Positions 52,565-61,229 of a stretch of DNA of 64,000 nucleotides are shown here, one piece after another. The DNA comes from Streptomyces nitrosporeus (lineage in GTDB: Bacteria; Actinomycetota; Actinomycetes; Streptomycetales; Streptomycetaceae), in assembly GCF_008704555.1 (NCBI RefSeq), contig NZ_CP023702.1, positions 3,286,001 to 3,350,000 of the forward strand. The letters are read 5' to 3'. Positions within the stretch are counted from its first letter, which is position 1. Each line of letters starts with the position of its first letter. A model generated the notes under the pieces. That model did not search any database, was not told the DNA's origin, and saw nothing but the letters and a program-made list of their open reading frames with translations. Position numbers and translations under genes: made by a program.

Positions 52565-53244
52565 CCCGCCTCCACGAACCGCACCCGGACCCCGGGCCCC
52601 AGCAGTGCGGCCGGTTCGCGCTCCGGGTCCCACAGGGTGTCCGGCTCCGGCATGTGCCCGACGATCTGCCAGCCGCCGGGTGAAGCGCGCGGGTAGACAC
52701 CGGTGTAGGGCCCGGCGAGGGCCAGCGCACCGGCGGGCACCCGGGTCCGCGGGGTGGCCCGGCGCGGTACGCCCAGGTGGCCGGGGAGACCGGTGAGGTA
52801 ACCGAACCCCGGCGCGAACCCGCAGAAGGCCACCCGGAATTCCGTACCGGAGTGGATCCGGGCCACCTCGGCGGTGTCCACCCCCCACGCCCCGGCCACC
52901 TCGGCGAGGTCGGGGCCGTCGTAGACCACGGGTATCTCGACGGCCGTACCGGCGCCCCGGGGCAGGGGCGGTACCGCCCAGGTCAGGAGTCTGCGTGCCA
53001 GCGTGCGGTCACCGACTCCGTCGAGCAGGACGGTCCGGGCCCCCGGGACGATCTCCCCCACGGCGGGCAGCTCCCCCTCCGCACGGCGGCGCAGCAGTTC
53101 CGCGTGGAACGCCTCCGCCGCCTCCCCGGAGCCGCACTCCACCAGCAGCGCGTCCGGCCCGGCCGGCAGCACCCGCAGCCCGGCCGGGCGTGTGTCCCCG
53201 CCGGTGCGCCCGCCGGATCCCGCCGGCTCCCGGCGCATCCTCAT
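52561..53244 (-). CDS. pxpB: 5-oxoprolinase subunit B
   Basis: 227 residues, AHS1/KipI-type fold. Landmarks: LPAGPDALLVECGSGEAAEA, AVEIPVVYDGPDLAEVAGAW, VAFCGFAPGFGYLTGLP, RRATPRTRVPAGALALAGPY and YPRASPGGWQIVG, the last two being diagnostic. ATG at 53244 overlaps the pxpA stop by ATGA; the longer upstream frame is not family-like. PxpB and PxpC form the complex that works with PxpA. Confidence 0.94.
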   Translation of the reverse strand: MRMRREPAGSGGRTGGDTRPAGLRVLPAGPDALLVECGSGEAAEAFHAELLRRRAEGELPAVGEIVPGARTVLLDGVGDRTLARRLLTWAVPPLPRGAGTAVEIPVVYDGPDLAEVAGAWGVDTAEVARIHSGTEFRVAFCGFAPGFGYLTGLPGHLGVPRRATPRTRVPAGALALAGPYTGVYPRASPGGWQIVGHMPEPDTLWDPEREPAALLGPGVRVRFVEAG

Positions 53245-53990
53245 GTGAACGCCCGTACCGTCACGCCCGCGTCCTCCAGCGCACTCCTGACGCGCCGGGC
53301 GAGGGCCGCCGCGCCGGGGGTGTCGCCGTGCACGCACAGCGACCTCGCGCCGACCGGTATCCGGCTGCCGTCGGCGCTGACGACGGTCCGTGCGACCGCC
53401 ATGCCGACGCTCCGGCGGACGACCTCGTCCGCGTCGTGCACCACCGCGCCCTCCTCGCCGCGCGGTACGAGGGTGCCGCGGGGGGTGTAGGCGCGGTCGG
53501 CGAACGCCTCCTCGACCGCGGTGAGGCCCGCCGCGCGGGCGTGGTCGAGGAGCAGCGAGCCGGGCAGGCCCAGGACCGCGGGACGCCCGCCGGCGAGCAG
53601 CACCCCGGCGACCACCGCGGCGGCCTGTTCCTCGTCGTGGACGGTGCGGTTGTACAGGGCGCCGTGCGGTTTGACGTACGACACGGTGGAGCCCGCCGCC
53701 TCGGCGAACACCCGCAGCGCGCCTATCTGATATGCGGTCTCGGCGGTGAGTTCGGCGGCCGGTACGTCCATGGCGCGGCGCCCGAAACCTGCCAGATCGC
53801 GGTAGGAGACCTGGGCCCCGATCCGTACCCCCCGGGCCGCCGCCGCATCGCAGACCCGCCGCATCACGGAGGCGTCACCGGCATGGAAACCGCAGGCCAC
53901 GTTGGCGCTGGTGACACAGGTCAGCAGCGCCTCGTCCTCGGTGAGGGTCCAGCGCCCGAACCCCTCGCCGAGATCCGCGTTGAGATCCAT
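53241..53990 (-). CDS. pxpA: 5-oxoprolinase subunit A
   Basis: 249 residues from the ATG at 53990, the normal length of LamB/YcsF proteins. Motifs: MDLNADLGEGFGRW, SANVACGFHAGDASVMRRVC, GAQVSYRDLAGFGRRAMDVP, YVKPHGALYN and DRAYTPRGTLVPR. The same frame stays open for another 63 codons to a GTG at 54179, but that part is a 10-residue tandem repeat, so I take the family start; use of the upstream GTG cannot be excluded. First gene of the pxpABC operon. Confidence 0.93.
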   Translation of the reverse strand: MDLNADLGEGFGRWTLTEDEALLTCVTSANVACGFHAGDASVMRRVCDAAAARGVRIGAQVSYRDLAGFGRRAMDVPAAELTAETAYQIGALRVFAEAAGSTVSYVKPHGALYNRTVHDEEQAAAVVAGVLLAGGRPAVLGLPGSLLLDHARAAGLTAVEEAFADRAYTPRGTLVPRGEEGAVVHDADEVVRRSVGMAVARTVVSADGSRIPVGARSLCVHGDTPGAAALARRVRSALEDAGVTVRAFT

Positions 53991-54095
53991 GGTGCCGGGT
54001 CCCACGGTGCCGAGACCCCTGGTGCCGGGCTCCACGGCGTCGAGGCCCCTGGTGCCGGGCTCCACGGTGCCGAGACCCCTGGCGCCGGGCTCCAC
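53991..54095. repeat. 30-bp tandem repeat in frame with pxpA
   Basis: Three 30-bp units (54006-54035, 54036-54065, 54066-54095) and a half unit (53991-54005) lie directly before the pxpA start. In the pxpA frame they read as repeats of VEPGTRGLGT. They are either a leader microsatellite or an N-terminal extension. Confidence 0.85.
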
Positions 54096-54252
54096 GGGAC
54101 CGGGGTCCGGGATGAGGCCACGGGCGGCCGGGTCCCCGCCGCCGTCGGTCCGGTCCGCCCGGTGCGCCGCTTCTGTCACGGCCGCACGCTAACCAGTGGC
54201 CGCCTCTCCCGACAAGGCCCCCGGGGCCGCCGCCCCGGCGGGCGGGCGGCTC

Positions 54253-54258
54253 TACAGT
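54253..54258 (+). promoter_or_regulatory. -10 element of a leaderless promoter
   Basis: TACAGT lies 7 nt upstream of the ATG at 54266, without a Shine-Dalgarno. Confidence 0.5.
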
Positions 54259-54265
54259 CGCCTTC

Positions 54266-54910
54266 ATGACCGACGCCCAGACACTCCGTATCCGCTGGCA
54301 GGACGCCCTCCTGGCCGCCCGGGGCACAGCCTCCGGCCCCGATCCCCTGCCGTACGCGGACAACCTGCTGGAACGCTGGGCCGAGCCTCAGCGGCGCTAC
54401 CACACCGTCGCGCACCTGGCCCAGGTCCTGGACCAGGTCGACACCCTCGCCGCGCACGCCACCGCCCCGGACCTGGTGCGTCTGGCCGTCTGGTTCCACG
54501 ACGCCGTCTACCGGCCCGACCGTTCGGAGAACGAGGAACGCAGCGCCGCACTCGCCGAACGCGCCCTGCCCGAGGCCGGTCTGCCGGACGCGGCGACCGC
54601 CGAGGTGGCCCGGCTGGTGCGGCTCACCGTCACCCACGACCCGGCACCCGGCGACACCGACGGGGAGGTCCTGTGCGACGCGGACCTCGCGATCCTGGCG
54701 TCCGGCCCGAAGGAGTACGCGGCGTACGCGGCGCAGGTGCGCGAGGAGTACGGCTTCGTCCCGGACGAGCTCTTCCGTACGGGCCGGGCGGACGTCCTGC
54801 GGCAACTGCTGGGACTGCCCCGCCTGTTCCGCACCCCGCACGGCGCGGCCGAGTGGGAGTCCCGCGCACGGCAGAACCTGACGACGGAGCTGGAACTGCT
54901 CACCGGCTGA
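54266..54910 (+). CDS. HD-domain metal-dependent phosphohydrolase
   Basis: 214 residues, COG4339-like. Metal ligands: His in RRYHTVAHLAQV, HD in WFHDAVYRP and Asp in LCDADLAIL. The conserved YRPDRSENEERSA follows the HD pair and is characteristic of this group. The substrate is unknown. Probable leaderless message from its own promoter, divergent from pxpA. Confidence 0.87.
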   Translation: MTDAQTLRIRWQDALLAARGTASGPDPLPYADNLLERWAEPQRRYHTVAHLAQVLDQVDTLAAHATAPDLVRLAVWFHDAVYRPDRSENEERSAALAERALPEAGLPDAATAEVARLVRLTVTHDPAPGDTDGEVLCDADLAILASGPKEYAAYAAQVREEYGFVPDELFRTGRADVLRQLLGLPRLFRTPHGAAEWESRARQNLTTELELLTG

Positions 54911-55018
54911 AAGGGGACGGGCCCGGCTGCCGGGACGGCGCGGCCCGGCATGCTCCGGTACGGGCCGGCCGGCCCGTACCGGGGAATGAGCGGCAGTACG
55001 GCGCTGTTGGAGAGTGTC

Positions 55019-56314
55019 ATGCCCGAATACGCCTCCGGTCGCCGGACCCGTATGCCCCTGGCCGTGTACATCCTCGGCCTCTCGGTCTTCGCCCTCGGCA
55101 CCAGCGAGTTCATGCTGTCCGGGCTGCTGCCGCCGATCGCCGACGACATGGACGTGTCGATACCCCGGGCCGGACTCCTGATATCCGCCTTCGCGATCGG
55201 CATGGTCGTCGGCGCGCCGCTGCTGGCCGTCGCCACGCTCCGCCTGCCGCGCCGGACGACCCTCATCGCGCTGATCTCCGTGTTCGGACTGGGCCAGGTC
55301 GCGGGTGCGCTCGCACCGACGTACGACGTGCTGTTCGTGTCCCGGGTGGTGAGCGCGCTGGCGTGTGCCGGGTTCTGGGCGGTCGGCGCGGCCGTCGCCA
55401 TCGCGATGGTGCCGGCCGGCTCCCGTGCCAGGGCGATGGCCGTGATGATCGGCGGTCTGTCCATCGCCAATGTGCTGGGCGTGCCGCTGGGCGCCTTCCT
55501 CGGCGAACACTTCGGCTGGCGCTCGGCGTTCTGGGCGGTGGGCGCCGCCTCCGCCGTGGCGCTGGCCGGGGTCGTCACCCGGATCCCGCGTATCCCGCTG
55601 CCGGAGCAAAAGCCCCGGCTGAGGCGGGAACTGGCGATCTACCGGGACCGGCAGGTGTGGCTGGCCATCGTCATCACGGCGCTCGCCGCGGGCGGCGTGT
55701 TCTGCGCGTTCAGCTATCTGGCACCGCTGCTGACGGACGTCGCGGGGCTGGGTACGGCCTGGGTGCCGTGGGTCCTGGCGCTCTTCGGACTCGGCGCACT
55801 GGTCGGTACGACGATCGGCGGCCGGGTCGCCGACGCCCACCTGTTCGGTGTGCTGCTGAGCGGCATCACGGCGTCGACCGTCTTCCTGGTCGCGCTGGCC
55901 CTGTTCGCCTCCAGCCAGGTGGCGGTGACCGGTCTGGCGTTCCTGCTCGGCCTGTCCGCGTTCTTCACGGCCCCGGCCCTCAACGCCCGGATGTTCGACA
56001 TCGCCGCCGCCGCCCCGACCCTGGCGGGTGCGACGACGACAGCCGCTTTCAACCTGGGCAACACGAGCGGCCCGTGGCTGGGCGGTGCGGTCATCGACGC
56101 CGGCTTCGGCTTCGAGGCGACCGCCTGGGCGGGCGCGGCGATGCTCGTCGTCGGTCTGGCGGCCGTGGCACTCGCACTGCGGCTGGGCGCCCGCAGTGGC
56201 GACAGCGCTGGCGGCAGACCGTCCCGGCTGGTCGCCGGGGCGGACAACGGCGTCCTGACGGACGCGGCGGTCCCGCAGCCACTGTCCGGCCCCCGCACCT
56301 CCGGCGGCAGGTGA
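55019..56314 (+). CDS. MFS drug efflux protein, Cmx/CmlR-like
   Basis: Inner-membrane drug:H+ antiporter of 431 residues with 12 hydrophobic segments. MPLAVYILGLSVFALGTSEF and MLSGLLPPIADDM at the start match the Cmx/CmlR (chloramphenicol) and AraJ-like group, with motif A-like ATLRLPRRTTLI and motif C-like GANVLGVPLG region (SIANVLGVPLGAFLGEHFGW). ATG at 55019 with GGAGAG upstream. In Streptomyces such proteins export chloramphenicol; this substrate is by analogy only. Confidence 0.85.
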   Translation: MPEYASGRRTRMPLAVYILGLSVFALGTSEFMLSGLLPPIADDMDVSIPRAGLLISAFAIGMVVGAPLLAVATLRLPRRTTLIALISVFGLGQVAGALAPTYDVLFVSRVVSALACAGFWAVGAAVAIAMVPAGSRARAMAVMIGGLSIANVLGVPLGAFLGEHFGWRSAFWAVGAASAVALAGVVTRIPRIPLPEQKPRLRRELAIYRDRQVWLAIVITALAAGGVFCAFSYLAPLLTDVAGLGTAWVPWVLALFGLGALVGTTIGGRVADAHLFGVLLSGITASTVFLVALALFASSQVAVTGLAFLLGLSAFFTAPALNARMFDIAAAAPTLAGATTTAAFNLGNTSGPWLGGAVIDAGFGFEATAWAGAAMLVVGLAAVALALRLGARSGDSAGGRPSRLVAGADNGVLTDAAVPQPLSGPRTSGGR

Positions 56315-56324
56315 GCGCCGGTGG

Positions 56325-56597
56325 CTACGCCGGCGCGGGGCGGCCCTTCGGGCGCCGCAGCCCGGCTTCCGTGAGCCGGCGCACGATCTCCTTGGAACCG
56401 ACCTCCTTCGCGCCCGCGCGCACCGCGTCGGCGTAATGGGCCTCAGGTACGTCGTAGTGGTCCCGCTCGAAGGCGCGGGGCGGGCAGCCGATGGCGGCGG
56501 CGAAGGCGTGCAGTTCCTCGAACGACTCGTCACTGACCAGGTGCGACCACATGCGGCCGTGCCCTGGCCAGGTGGGCGGGTCGATGTAGACGGTCAT
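56325..56597 (-). CDS. DUF4031 protein
   Basis: 90 residues: MTVYIDPPTWPGHGRMWSHL, VSDESFEELHAFAAAIGCPP, RAFERDHYDVPEAHYADAVR, then GAKEVGSKEIVRRL. This is the complete DUF4031 pattern (short actinobacterial and proteobacterial proteins of unknown function). Start ATG 56597 overlaps the previous gene's stop by ATGA. Confidence 0.87.
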   Translation of the reverse strand: MTVYIDPPTWPGHGRMWSHLVSDESFEELHAFAAAIGCPPRAFERDHYDVPEAHYADAVRAGAKEVGSKEIVRRLTEAGLRRPKGRPAPA

Positions 56598-56962
56598 CGG
56601 CGCAGCACTCCGGCGAGGCCCCCCACCGGGGCGATGGCGACCGCCGCCTTTGTGCACACCCAGTGCGGATCGGGGCCCAGTTCGGGTTCGACGTCGAGTG
56701 CGTGCGGCCCGCCCTCCGTGCACACCGGGCAGAGCGGCCAGCGGCCGTAGCGCTCCAGCAGGGCGTCCTGGACGTCCTGGGCGATCAGGCCGGTCACGAA
56801 GGACACGCCCTCGGGCCACTGCTCGGCCCACCACCGCCGGTGGGTCACCGCGTCCTCGACCAGCGAGACGATCTGGGCATCGGCGACGTCACCCGCGACG
56901 AGATCGGCCATCACCAGCGCGCGTGCCGCGTGCAGCGCCTGCTCCAAGGGGTTCAACTCCAT
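56594..56962 (-). CDS. Hypothetical protein with Cys pair
   Basis: 122 residues from the ATG at 56962: helical N-terminal two thirds (LEQALHAARALVMADLVAGD, HRRWWAEQWPEG) then CPVCTEGGPHALDVEPELGP and WVCTKAAVAIAPV. The CPVC plus later Cys and His could bind zinc. No family recognised. Overlaps the DUF4031 gene, so the two are a translationally coupled pair. Confidence 0.75.
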   Translation of the reverse strand: MELNPLEQALHAARALVMADLVAGDVADAQIVSLVEDAVTHRRWWAEQWPEGVSFVTGLIAQDVQDALLERYGRWPLCPVCTEGGPHALDVEPELGPDPHWVCTKAAVAIAPVGGLAGVLRR

Positions 56963-57150
56963 GGACCCATTGTCCTCCCCCCGCCCCCTCGCCTTCGCCT
57001 CCCTCCCCTGCTCCACGCCTCCTCCGCCCGCCCCCGCCGCCAGGGCGGTCGCGGTGCGATCAGGGGCGCGGCCAGAAGTGCGGCCAGAAGTGCGACCAGG
57101 GGCGCGGCCACGAGGAGGAACGTTTTTCCACAGGTAGGGACCAAAGAGGG

Positions 57151-57183
57151 TTGACGAGGTACCGGGTTGAAAATATCTTTCAA
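57151..57183 (+). promoter_or_regulatory. Promoter and RpiR-type operator
   Basis: TTGACG (57151-57156), a 17-nt spacer and TATCTT (57174-57179) form a near-consensus promoter that would start transcription at the GTG at 57186 (leaderless). The dyad TTGAAAATATCTTTCAA (57167-57183, 6-bp arms) overlaps the -10, the size and position expected for an RpiR-family operator. Confidence 0.7.
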
Positions 57184-57185
57184 AC

Positions 57186-58103
57186 GTGACGAATGACGTG
57201 AAGGAAATTTTCAGCGCGGACTCCCCGCCGGCTCCGGCGGCCCTGGCCGCCAAGGTGCGGACCCTCGCCCCGTCCATGACCCGGTCCATGCAGCGGGTCG
57301 CCGAAGCGGTGGCGGGGGACCCCGCCGGGTGTGCCGCGCTCACCGTCACCGGTCTCGCCGAGCTCACCGGGACCAGCGAGGCCACCGTCGTCCGCACCGC
57401 CCGCCTCCTCGGTTACCCGGGTTACCGGGACCTGCGCCTGGCACTGGCCGGACTCGCCGCCCACCAGCAGTCCGGCCGCGCTCCAGCGGTCACCGCCGAC
57501 ATCGCGGTCGACGACCCGATCGCCGACGTCGTCGCCAAGCTGGCCTACGACGAGCAGCAGACCCTCGCCGACACGGCGGCCGGGCTCGACACCGTCCAGC
57601 TCGGCGCGGCGGTCGCCGCCGCCGCGACCGCCCGCCGCATCGACGTCTACGGTGTCGGTGCCTCCTCGCTGGTCGGCCAGGACCTGGCGCAGAAACTGCT
57701 CCGGATCGGCCTGATAGCGCACGCCCACACGGACCCGCACCTCGCCGTCACCAACGCCGTCCAGCTCCGCTCCGGAGACGTCGCCATCGCCATCACCCAC
57801 TCCGGGTCCACCGGCGACGTCATAGAGCCGCTCCGGGTCGCCTTCGACCGCGGGGCGACGACGATCGCCATCACCGGCCGCCCGGACAGCCCGGTGTCGC
57901 AGTACGCCGACCACGTACTGACCACCTCCACGGCCCGGGAGAGCGAGCTGCGCCCCGCCGCCATGTCCAGCCGGACCAGCCAGCTGCTGGTCGTGGACTG
58001 CCTGTTCATAGGGGTGGCGCAGAGCACGTACGAGACGGCGGCACCCGCGCTGTCCGCGTCGTACGAGGCCCTCGCCCACCGTCACTCGCCCCGGAGCCGC
58101 TGA
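57186..58103 (+). CDS. MurR/RpiR family regulator with SIS domain
   Basis: Transcription factor of 305 residues. N-terminal HTH_6 domain (SMQRVAEAVAGDPAG, LTVTGLAELTGTSEATVVRT, ARLLGYPGYRDLRLAL) and C-terminal SIS domain binding a phosphosugar (VYGVGASSLVGQDLAQKLLR, ITHSGSTGDVIEPL). Lies directly upstream of murQ and a PTS permease and should respond to MurNAc-6-P or GlcNAc-6-P. The promoter dyad suggests autoregulation. GTG start; leaderless. Confidence 0.92.
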   Translation: MTNDVKEIFSADSPPAPAALAAKVRTLAPSMTRSMQRVAEAVAGDPAGCAALTVTGLAELTGTSEATVVRTARLLGYPGYRDLRLALAGLAAHQQSGRAPAVTADIAVDDPIADVVAKLAYDEQQTLADTAAGLDTVQLGAAVAAAATARRIDVYGVGASSLVGQDLAQKLLRIGLIAHAHTDPHLAVTNAVQLRSGDVAIAITHSGSTGDVIEPLRVAFDRGATTIAITGRPDSPVSQYADHVLTTSTARESELRPAAMSSRTSQLLVVDCLFIGVAQSTYETAAPALSASYEALAHRHSPRSR

Positions 58104-58195
58104 CCCCGGAGCCGCCGGCCCTCCGAAACCGCCGGCTTCGAAGCCGCAGCCCCTCCGGACCCGGGCTCCCGGCCCCCCGGACCCACCACCACCGC

Positions 58196-58225
58196 CACCC
58201 GCACCCGCACCCGCACCCGCACCCG
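58196..58225. repeat. Hexanucleotide microsatellite (CACCCG x5)
   Basis: Five contiguous CACCCG copies in the 152-nt gap between the regulator and murQ, about 30 nt before the murQ start. Low-complexity CCACCACC precedes it. Confidence 0.85.
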
Positions 58226-58255
58226 CCTGAGAACGAGAAAGCAGAGCCGCCGTCC

Positions 58256-59251
58256 ATGACCCCCACCACCGACGCCACCTCCGGCGCAGCCCCCGACGCG
58301 ACCGCCCCGGCCTCCGCCGCCTCCGGTGGTTACGGCGAGCTGCGGGCACAGCTCGCCACGCTCACCACCGAGGCGTTCCGCCCGGAGTTCGCCGAGATCG
58401 ACCGGCTTCCCACGGAGGAGATAGCCCGCATCATGAACGGCGAGGACAGCACCGTCCCCGTCGCCGTCTCCCGGGTGCTCCCGGAGATCACCGCCGCGAT
58501 CGACGCCACCGCCGCGCGCATGGCACGTGGCGGGCGGCTGATCTACGCGGGCGCCGGTACGGCGGGCCGCCTCGGTGTCCTGGACGCCAGCGAATGCCCG
58601 CCGACCTTCAACACCGACCCCTCCGAGGTCATCGGTCTGATCGCGGGCGGCCCGTCCGCCATGATCACATCGGTCGAGGGCGCCGAGGACAGCAAGGAGC
58701 TGGCCGCGGACGGCCTGGACCGGCTGGGCCTCACCGCCGAGGACACCGTGGTCGGCATCTCCGCCTCCGGGCGCACCCCGTTCGCCGTCGGAGCCGTCGA
58801 GCACGCCCGTGCGAAGGGCGCGCTCACCATAGGTCTCTCGTGCAACGCGGACTCGGCGCTCGCCGCGGCCGCCGAACACGGTCTGGAGGTGGTCGTCGGC
58901 CCCGAGCTGCTGACCGGGTCCACCCGTCTCAAGGCGGGCACCGCGCAGAAGCTGGTCCTCAACATGATCTCGACGATCACGATGATCCGGCTCGGCAAGA
59001 CCTACGGGAACCTGATGGTCGACGTCCGGGCTTCCAACGAGAAGCTGCGCGCCCGCTCCCGCCGGATCGTGTCGCTCGCCACCGGTGCCTCCGACGAGGA
59101 GATCGAAGCGGCACTCGCCGCCACCGACGGCGAGGTGAAGAACGCCGTCCTCACCATCCTCGGGGGTGTCGACGGCCCCACCGCCGCCACACTCCTCGCC
59201 GAATCCGACGGTCACCTCCGAGCCGCCCTCGCGGCCGTACGCACCACCTGA
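58256..59251 (+). CDS. murQ: N-acetylmuramic acid 6-phosphate etherase
   Basis: Cleaves the lactyl ether of MurNAc-6-P to GlcNAc-6-P and D-lactate in cell-wall recycling. 331 residues. Family motifs: LDRLPTEEIARIMNGED-like start, IYAGAGTAGRLGVLDASECP (SIS domain with active-site Glu region), IAGGPSAMITSVEGAEDS, VGISASGRTPF, TGSTRLKAGTAQKLVLNM and YGNLMVDVRASNEKLRARS. An Ala/Pro-rich 25-residue head precedes the conserved part. Between its regulator and PTS permease. Confidence 0.95.
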   Translation: MTPTTDATSGAAPDATAPASAASGGYGELRAQLATLTTEAFRPEFAEIDRLPTEEIARIMNGEDSTVPVAVSRVLPEITAAIDATAARMARGGRLIYAGAGTAGRLGVLDASECPPTFNTDPSEVIGLIAGGPSAMITSVEGAEDSKELAADGLDRLGLTAEDTVVGISASGRTPFAVGAVEHARAKGALTIGLSCNADSALAAAAEHGLEVVVGPELLTGSTRLKAGTAQKLVLNMISTITMIRLGKTYGNLMVDVRASNEKLRARSRRIVSLATGASDEEIEAALAATDGEVKNAVLTILGGVDGPTAATLLAESDGHLRAALAAVRTT

Positions 59252-59295
59252 CGCACCACCGGCACCGCTCCCCGCACAGCAAGGCACCACGCACC

Positions 59296-60849
59296 ATGGC
59301 TACTGAAGACAAGAACCGTGCCACCGCCGCCGCGCTCCTCCCCCTTGTCGGTGGCGCGGCGAACGTCGGCTCGATCGCCCACTGCATGACGCGGCTCCGG
59401 CTCGGGCTGCACGACCGCTCCCTCGTCGACGACGAGGCGCTGAAGGCCCTTCCCGCCGTCATGGGCGTGGTCGAGGACGACACGTACCAGATCGTCCTGG
59501 GACCGGGCGCCGTCGCCCGGGTCACGCCGGAGTTCGAACGCCTGGTCGAGGAGGAGCGGGCAGCCGCCCCCGCGGACGCCACCGCCCCCACGTCCGAGGA
59601 GCTCGCGGACCGCGGTGCGGCGATCAAGGCCCAGCAGAAAGCGCGGAACGCCACGCCGTTCAAGCTGTTCCTCCGCCGGATCGCGAACATCTTCGTCCCG
59701 CTGATCCCCGCCCTGATCGGGTGCGGCATCATCGCGGGCCTCAACGGCCTGCTGGTGAACCTCGACCTGCTGCCTTCCGTCACCCCGGCCCTCGCCGCCA
59801 TGGCGTCCGGCTTCATGGCTCTGATCGCGGTCTTCGTCGGCTACAACACCGCGAAGGAGTTCGGCGGCACGCCGATCCTGGGTGGTGCGGTCGCCGCCAT
59901 CATCGTCTTCCCCGGGGTCGCCGACATCGACGCCTTCGGCCAGACCCTGTCCCCGGGCCAGGGCGGTGTCCTCGGTGCCCTCGGCGCGGCGGTCCTCGCG
60001 GTGTACGTCGAGAAGTGGTGCCGCCGCTGGGTCCCCGAAGCCCTGGACGTCCTGGTCACCCCGACCCTGACGGTCCTGATCTCCGGCCTCGTCACGATCT
60101 TCGGCCTGATGTACGTGGCCGGTGAGGTCTCCTCCGCCATCGGTACGTTCGCCGACTGGCTGCTCTCCACGGGGGGCGCGGGAGCGGGCTTCGTGCTCGG
60201 CGGGCTCTTCCTGCCCCTGGTGATGCTCGGTCTGCACCAAGCTCTCATCCCCATCCACACCACCCTGATCGAGCAGCAGGGATACACCGTCCTGCTTCCG
60301 ATCCTGGCCATGGCCGGCGCCGGCCAGGTCGGTGCGGCCGCCGCGGTCTACCTGCGCCTGCCGCGCAACGAATCGATCCGCAGGACCGTCAGGTCGGCGC
60401 TCCCCGCAGGCCTGCTCGGGGTCGGCGAGCCGCTGATCTACGGTGTGTCGCTGCCACTGGGCCGTCCGTTCGTCACGGCCTGTGTGGGCGGTGCGTTCGG
60501 CGGGGCGTTCGTCGGCCTGTTCAACCAGCTCGGCGACGCGGTGGGCTCCACGGCCATCGGCCCGTCCGGCTGGGCCCTCTTCCCGCTCCTGGACGGCAAC
60601 CGCGGTCTGGGCACGACGGTCGCGGTCTACGCGGGCGGCCTGGTGGCCGGTTACATCGCGGGATTCGTCGCCACGTACTTCTTCGGCTTCAGCAAGTCCT
60701 TGCTGGAGGAGTTCAACGTCTCGCAGGAACCGGCACCCTCCACCGTCGCGGCATCCGGCAGCCGCACGACGGGCACCGGTGGCAGCGACCGCCCCGGCGA
60801 CTCCGGCGACCCCGGCGACTCCGGAGCGAAGGAACCGGCCGGGGTCTGA
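59296..60849 (+). CDS. murP: PTS EIIBC, N-acetylmuramic acid type
   Basis: Phosphotransferase permease of 517 residues. The EIIB domain is N-terminal with phospho-Cys30 in IAHCMTRLRLGL; the EIIC domain (about 130-480) has about 10 hydrophobic segments and the signature GVGEPLIYGVSLPLGRPF. An Asp/Gly/Ser-rich tail ends the protein. No EIIA is encoded here, as for MurP-type systems that borrow EIIA-Glc (Crr). The call of MurNAc specificity rests on linkage to murQ; GlcNAc or another sugar is possible. Starts 44 nt after murQ. Confidence 0.88.
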   Translation: MATEDKNRATAAALLPLVGGAANVGSIAHCMTRLRLGLHDRSLVDDEALKALPAVMGVVEDDTYQIVLGPGAVARVTPEFERLVEEERAAAPADATAPTSEELADRGAAIKAQQKARNATPFKLFLRRIANIFVPLIPALIGCGIIAGLNGLLVNLDLLPSVTPALAAMASGFMALIAVFVGYNTAKEFGGTPILGGAVAAIIVFPGVADIDAFGQTLSPGQGGVLGALGAAVLAVYVEKWCRRWVPEALDVLVTPTLTVLISGLVTIFGLMYVAGEVSSAIGTFADWLLSTGGAGAGFVLGGLFLPLVMLGLHQALIPIHTTLIEQQGYTVLLPILAMAGAGQVGAAAAVYLRLPRNESIRRTVRSALPAGLLGVGEPLIYGVSLPLGRPFVTACVGGAFGGAFVGLFNQLGDAVGSTAIGPSGWALFPLLDGNRGLGTTVAVYAGGLVAGYIAGFVATYFFGFSKSLLEEFNVSQEPAPSTVAASGSRTTGTGGSDRPGDSGDPGDSGAKEPAGV

Positions 60850-60850
60850 G

Positions 60851-60930
60851 GACCGGGGCCGAGGACGGGCGGCTCAGCGAGGTGAGGGGCGGCGGACCCC
60901 GCCCCGGCTACCCGTACTCCGGCCCCGGTC
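60851..60930 (+). terminator. Long stem-loop terminator region after the PTS gene
   Basis: GACCGGGGCCG (60851-60861) pairs with CGGCCCCGGTC (60920-60930), enclosing a second hairpin GGGGCGG/CCGCCCC (60886-60905). Confidence 0.55.
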
Positions 60931-61032
60931 GCCCGCCCTCCGCCCCCGCACCGCACCGTTCCGATAAACCAGAAAAACTCCGTGTGTAAGAAATGGCTTC
61001 AGGGGCACCAGAAGTGTCGGAGGTTGATAACT

Positions 61033-61203
61033 ATGGTTCCCCTGCTTCTCGTTCTGCTGCTCGCTCTCATCCTTTTCGGTGCGGGCTTCGCACTCAAGGC
61101 ACTGTGGTGGATCGCAGTCATCGTCCTGGTGGTCTGGCTGATCGGATTCATCGTCCGTCCCACGGCGGGCAACGGCCGTCGTGGCCGGTGGTATCGCTGG
61201 TAG
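61033..61203 (+). CDS. Small hydrophobic membrane protein, DUF5670-like
   Basis: 56 residues, two hydrophobic segments (MVPLLLVLLLALILFGAGFA and LWWIAVIVLVVWLIGFIV) with a basic C-terminal tail GRRGRWYRW. This is the profile of the Lmo0937/DUF5670 'hydrophobic protein' family often induced by stress. ATG at 61033 follows a clear GGAGG Shine-Dalgarno. The upstream AT-rich stretch (60960-61010) should hold a stress promoter, which I cannot assign to a sigma factor. A terminator with a T-run follows. Confidence 0.8.
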   Translation: MVPLLLVLLLALILFGAGFALKALWWIAVIVLVVWLIGFIVRPTAGNGRRGRWYRW

Positions 61204-61229
61204 AAATGCCCTCTTTCACCGGCACGGAA

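Noticed and set aside
51629..54179. Urea amidolyase or KipI/KipA sporulation inhibitor genes
   Set aside because: The three-gene set with LamB/YcsF (PxpA) in overlapping order identifies 5-oxoprolinase.
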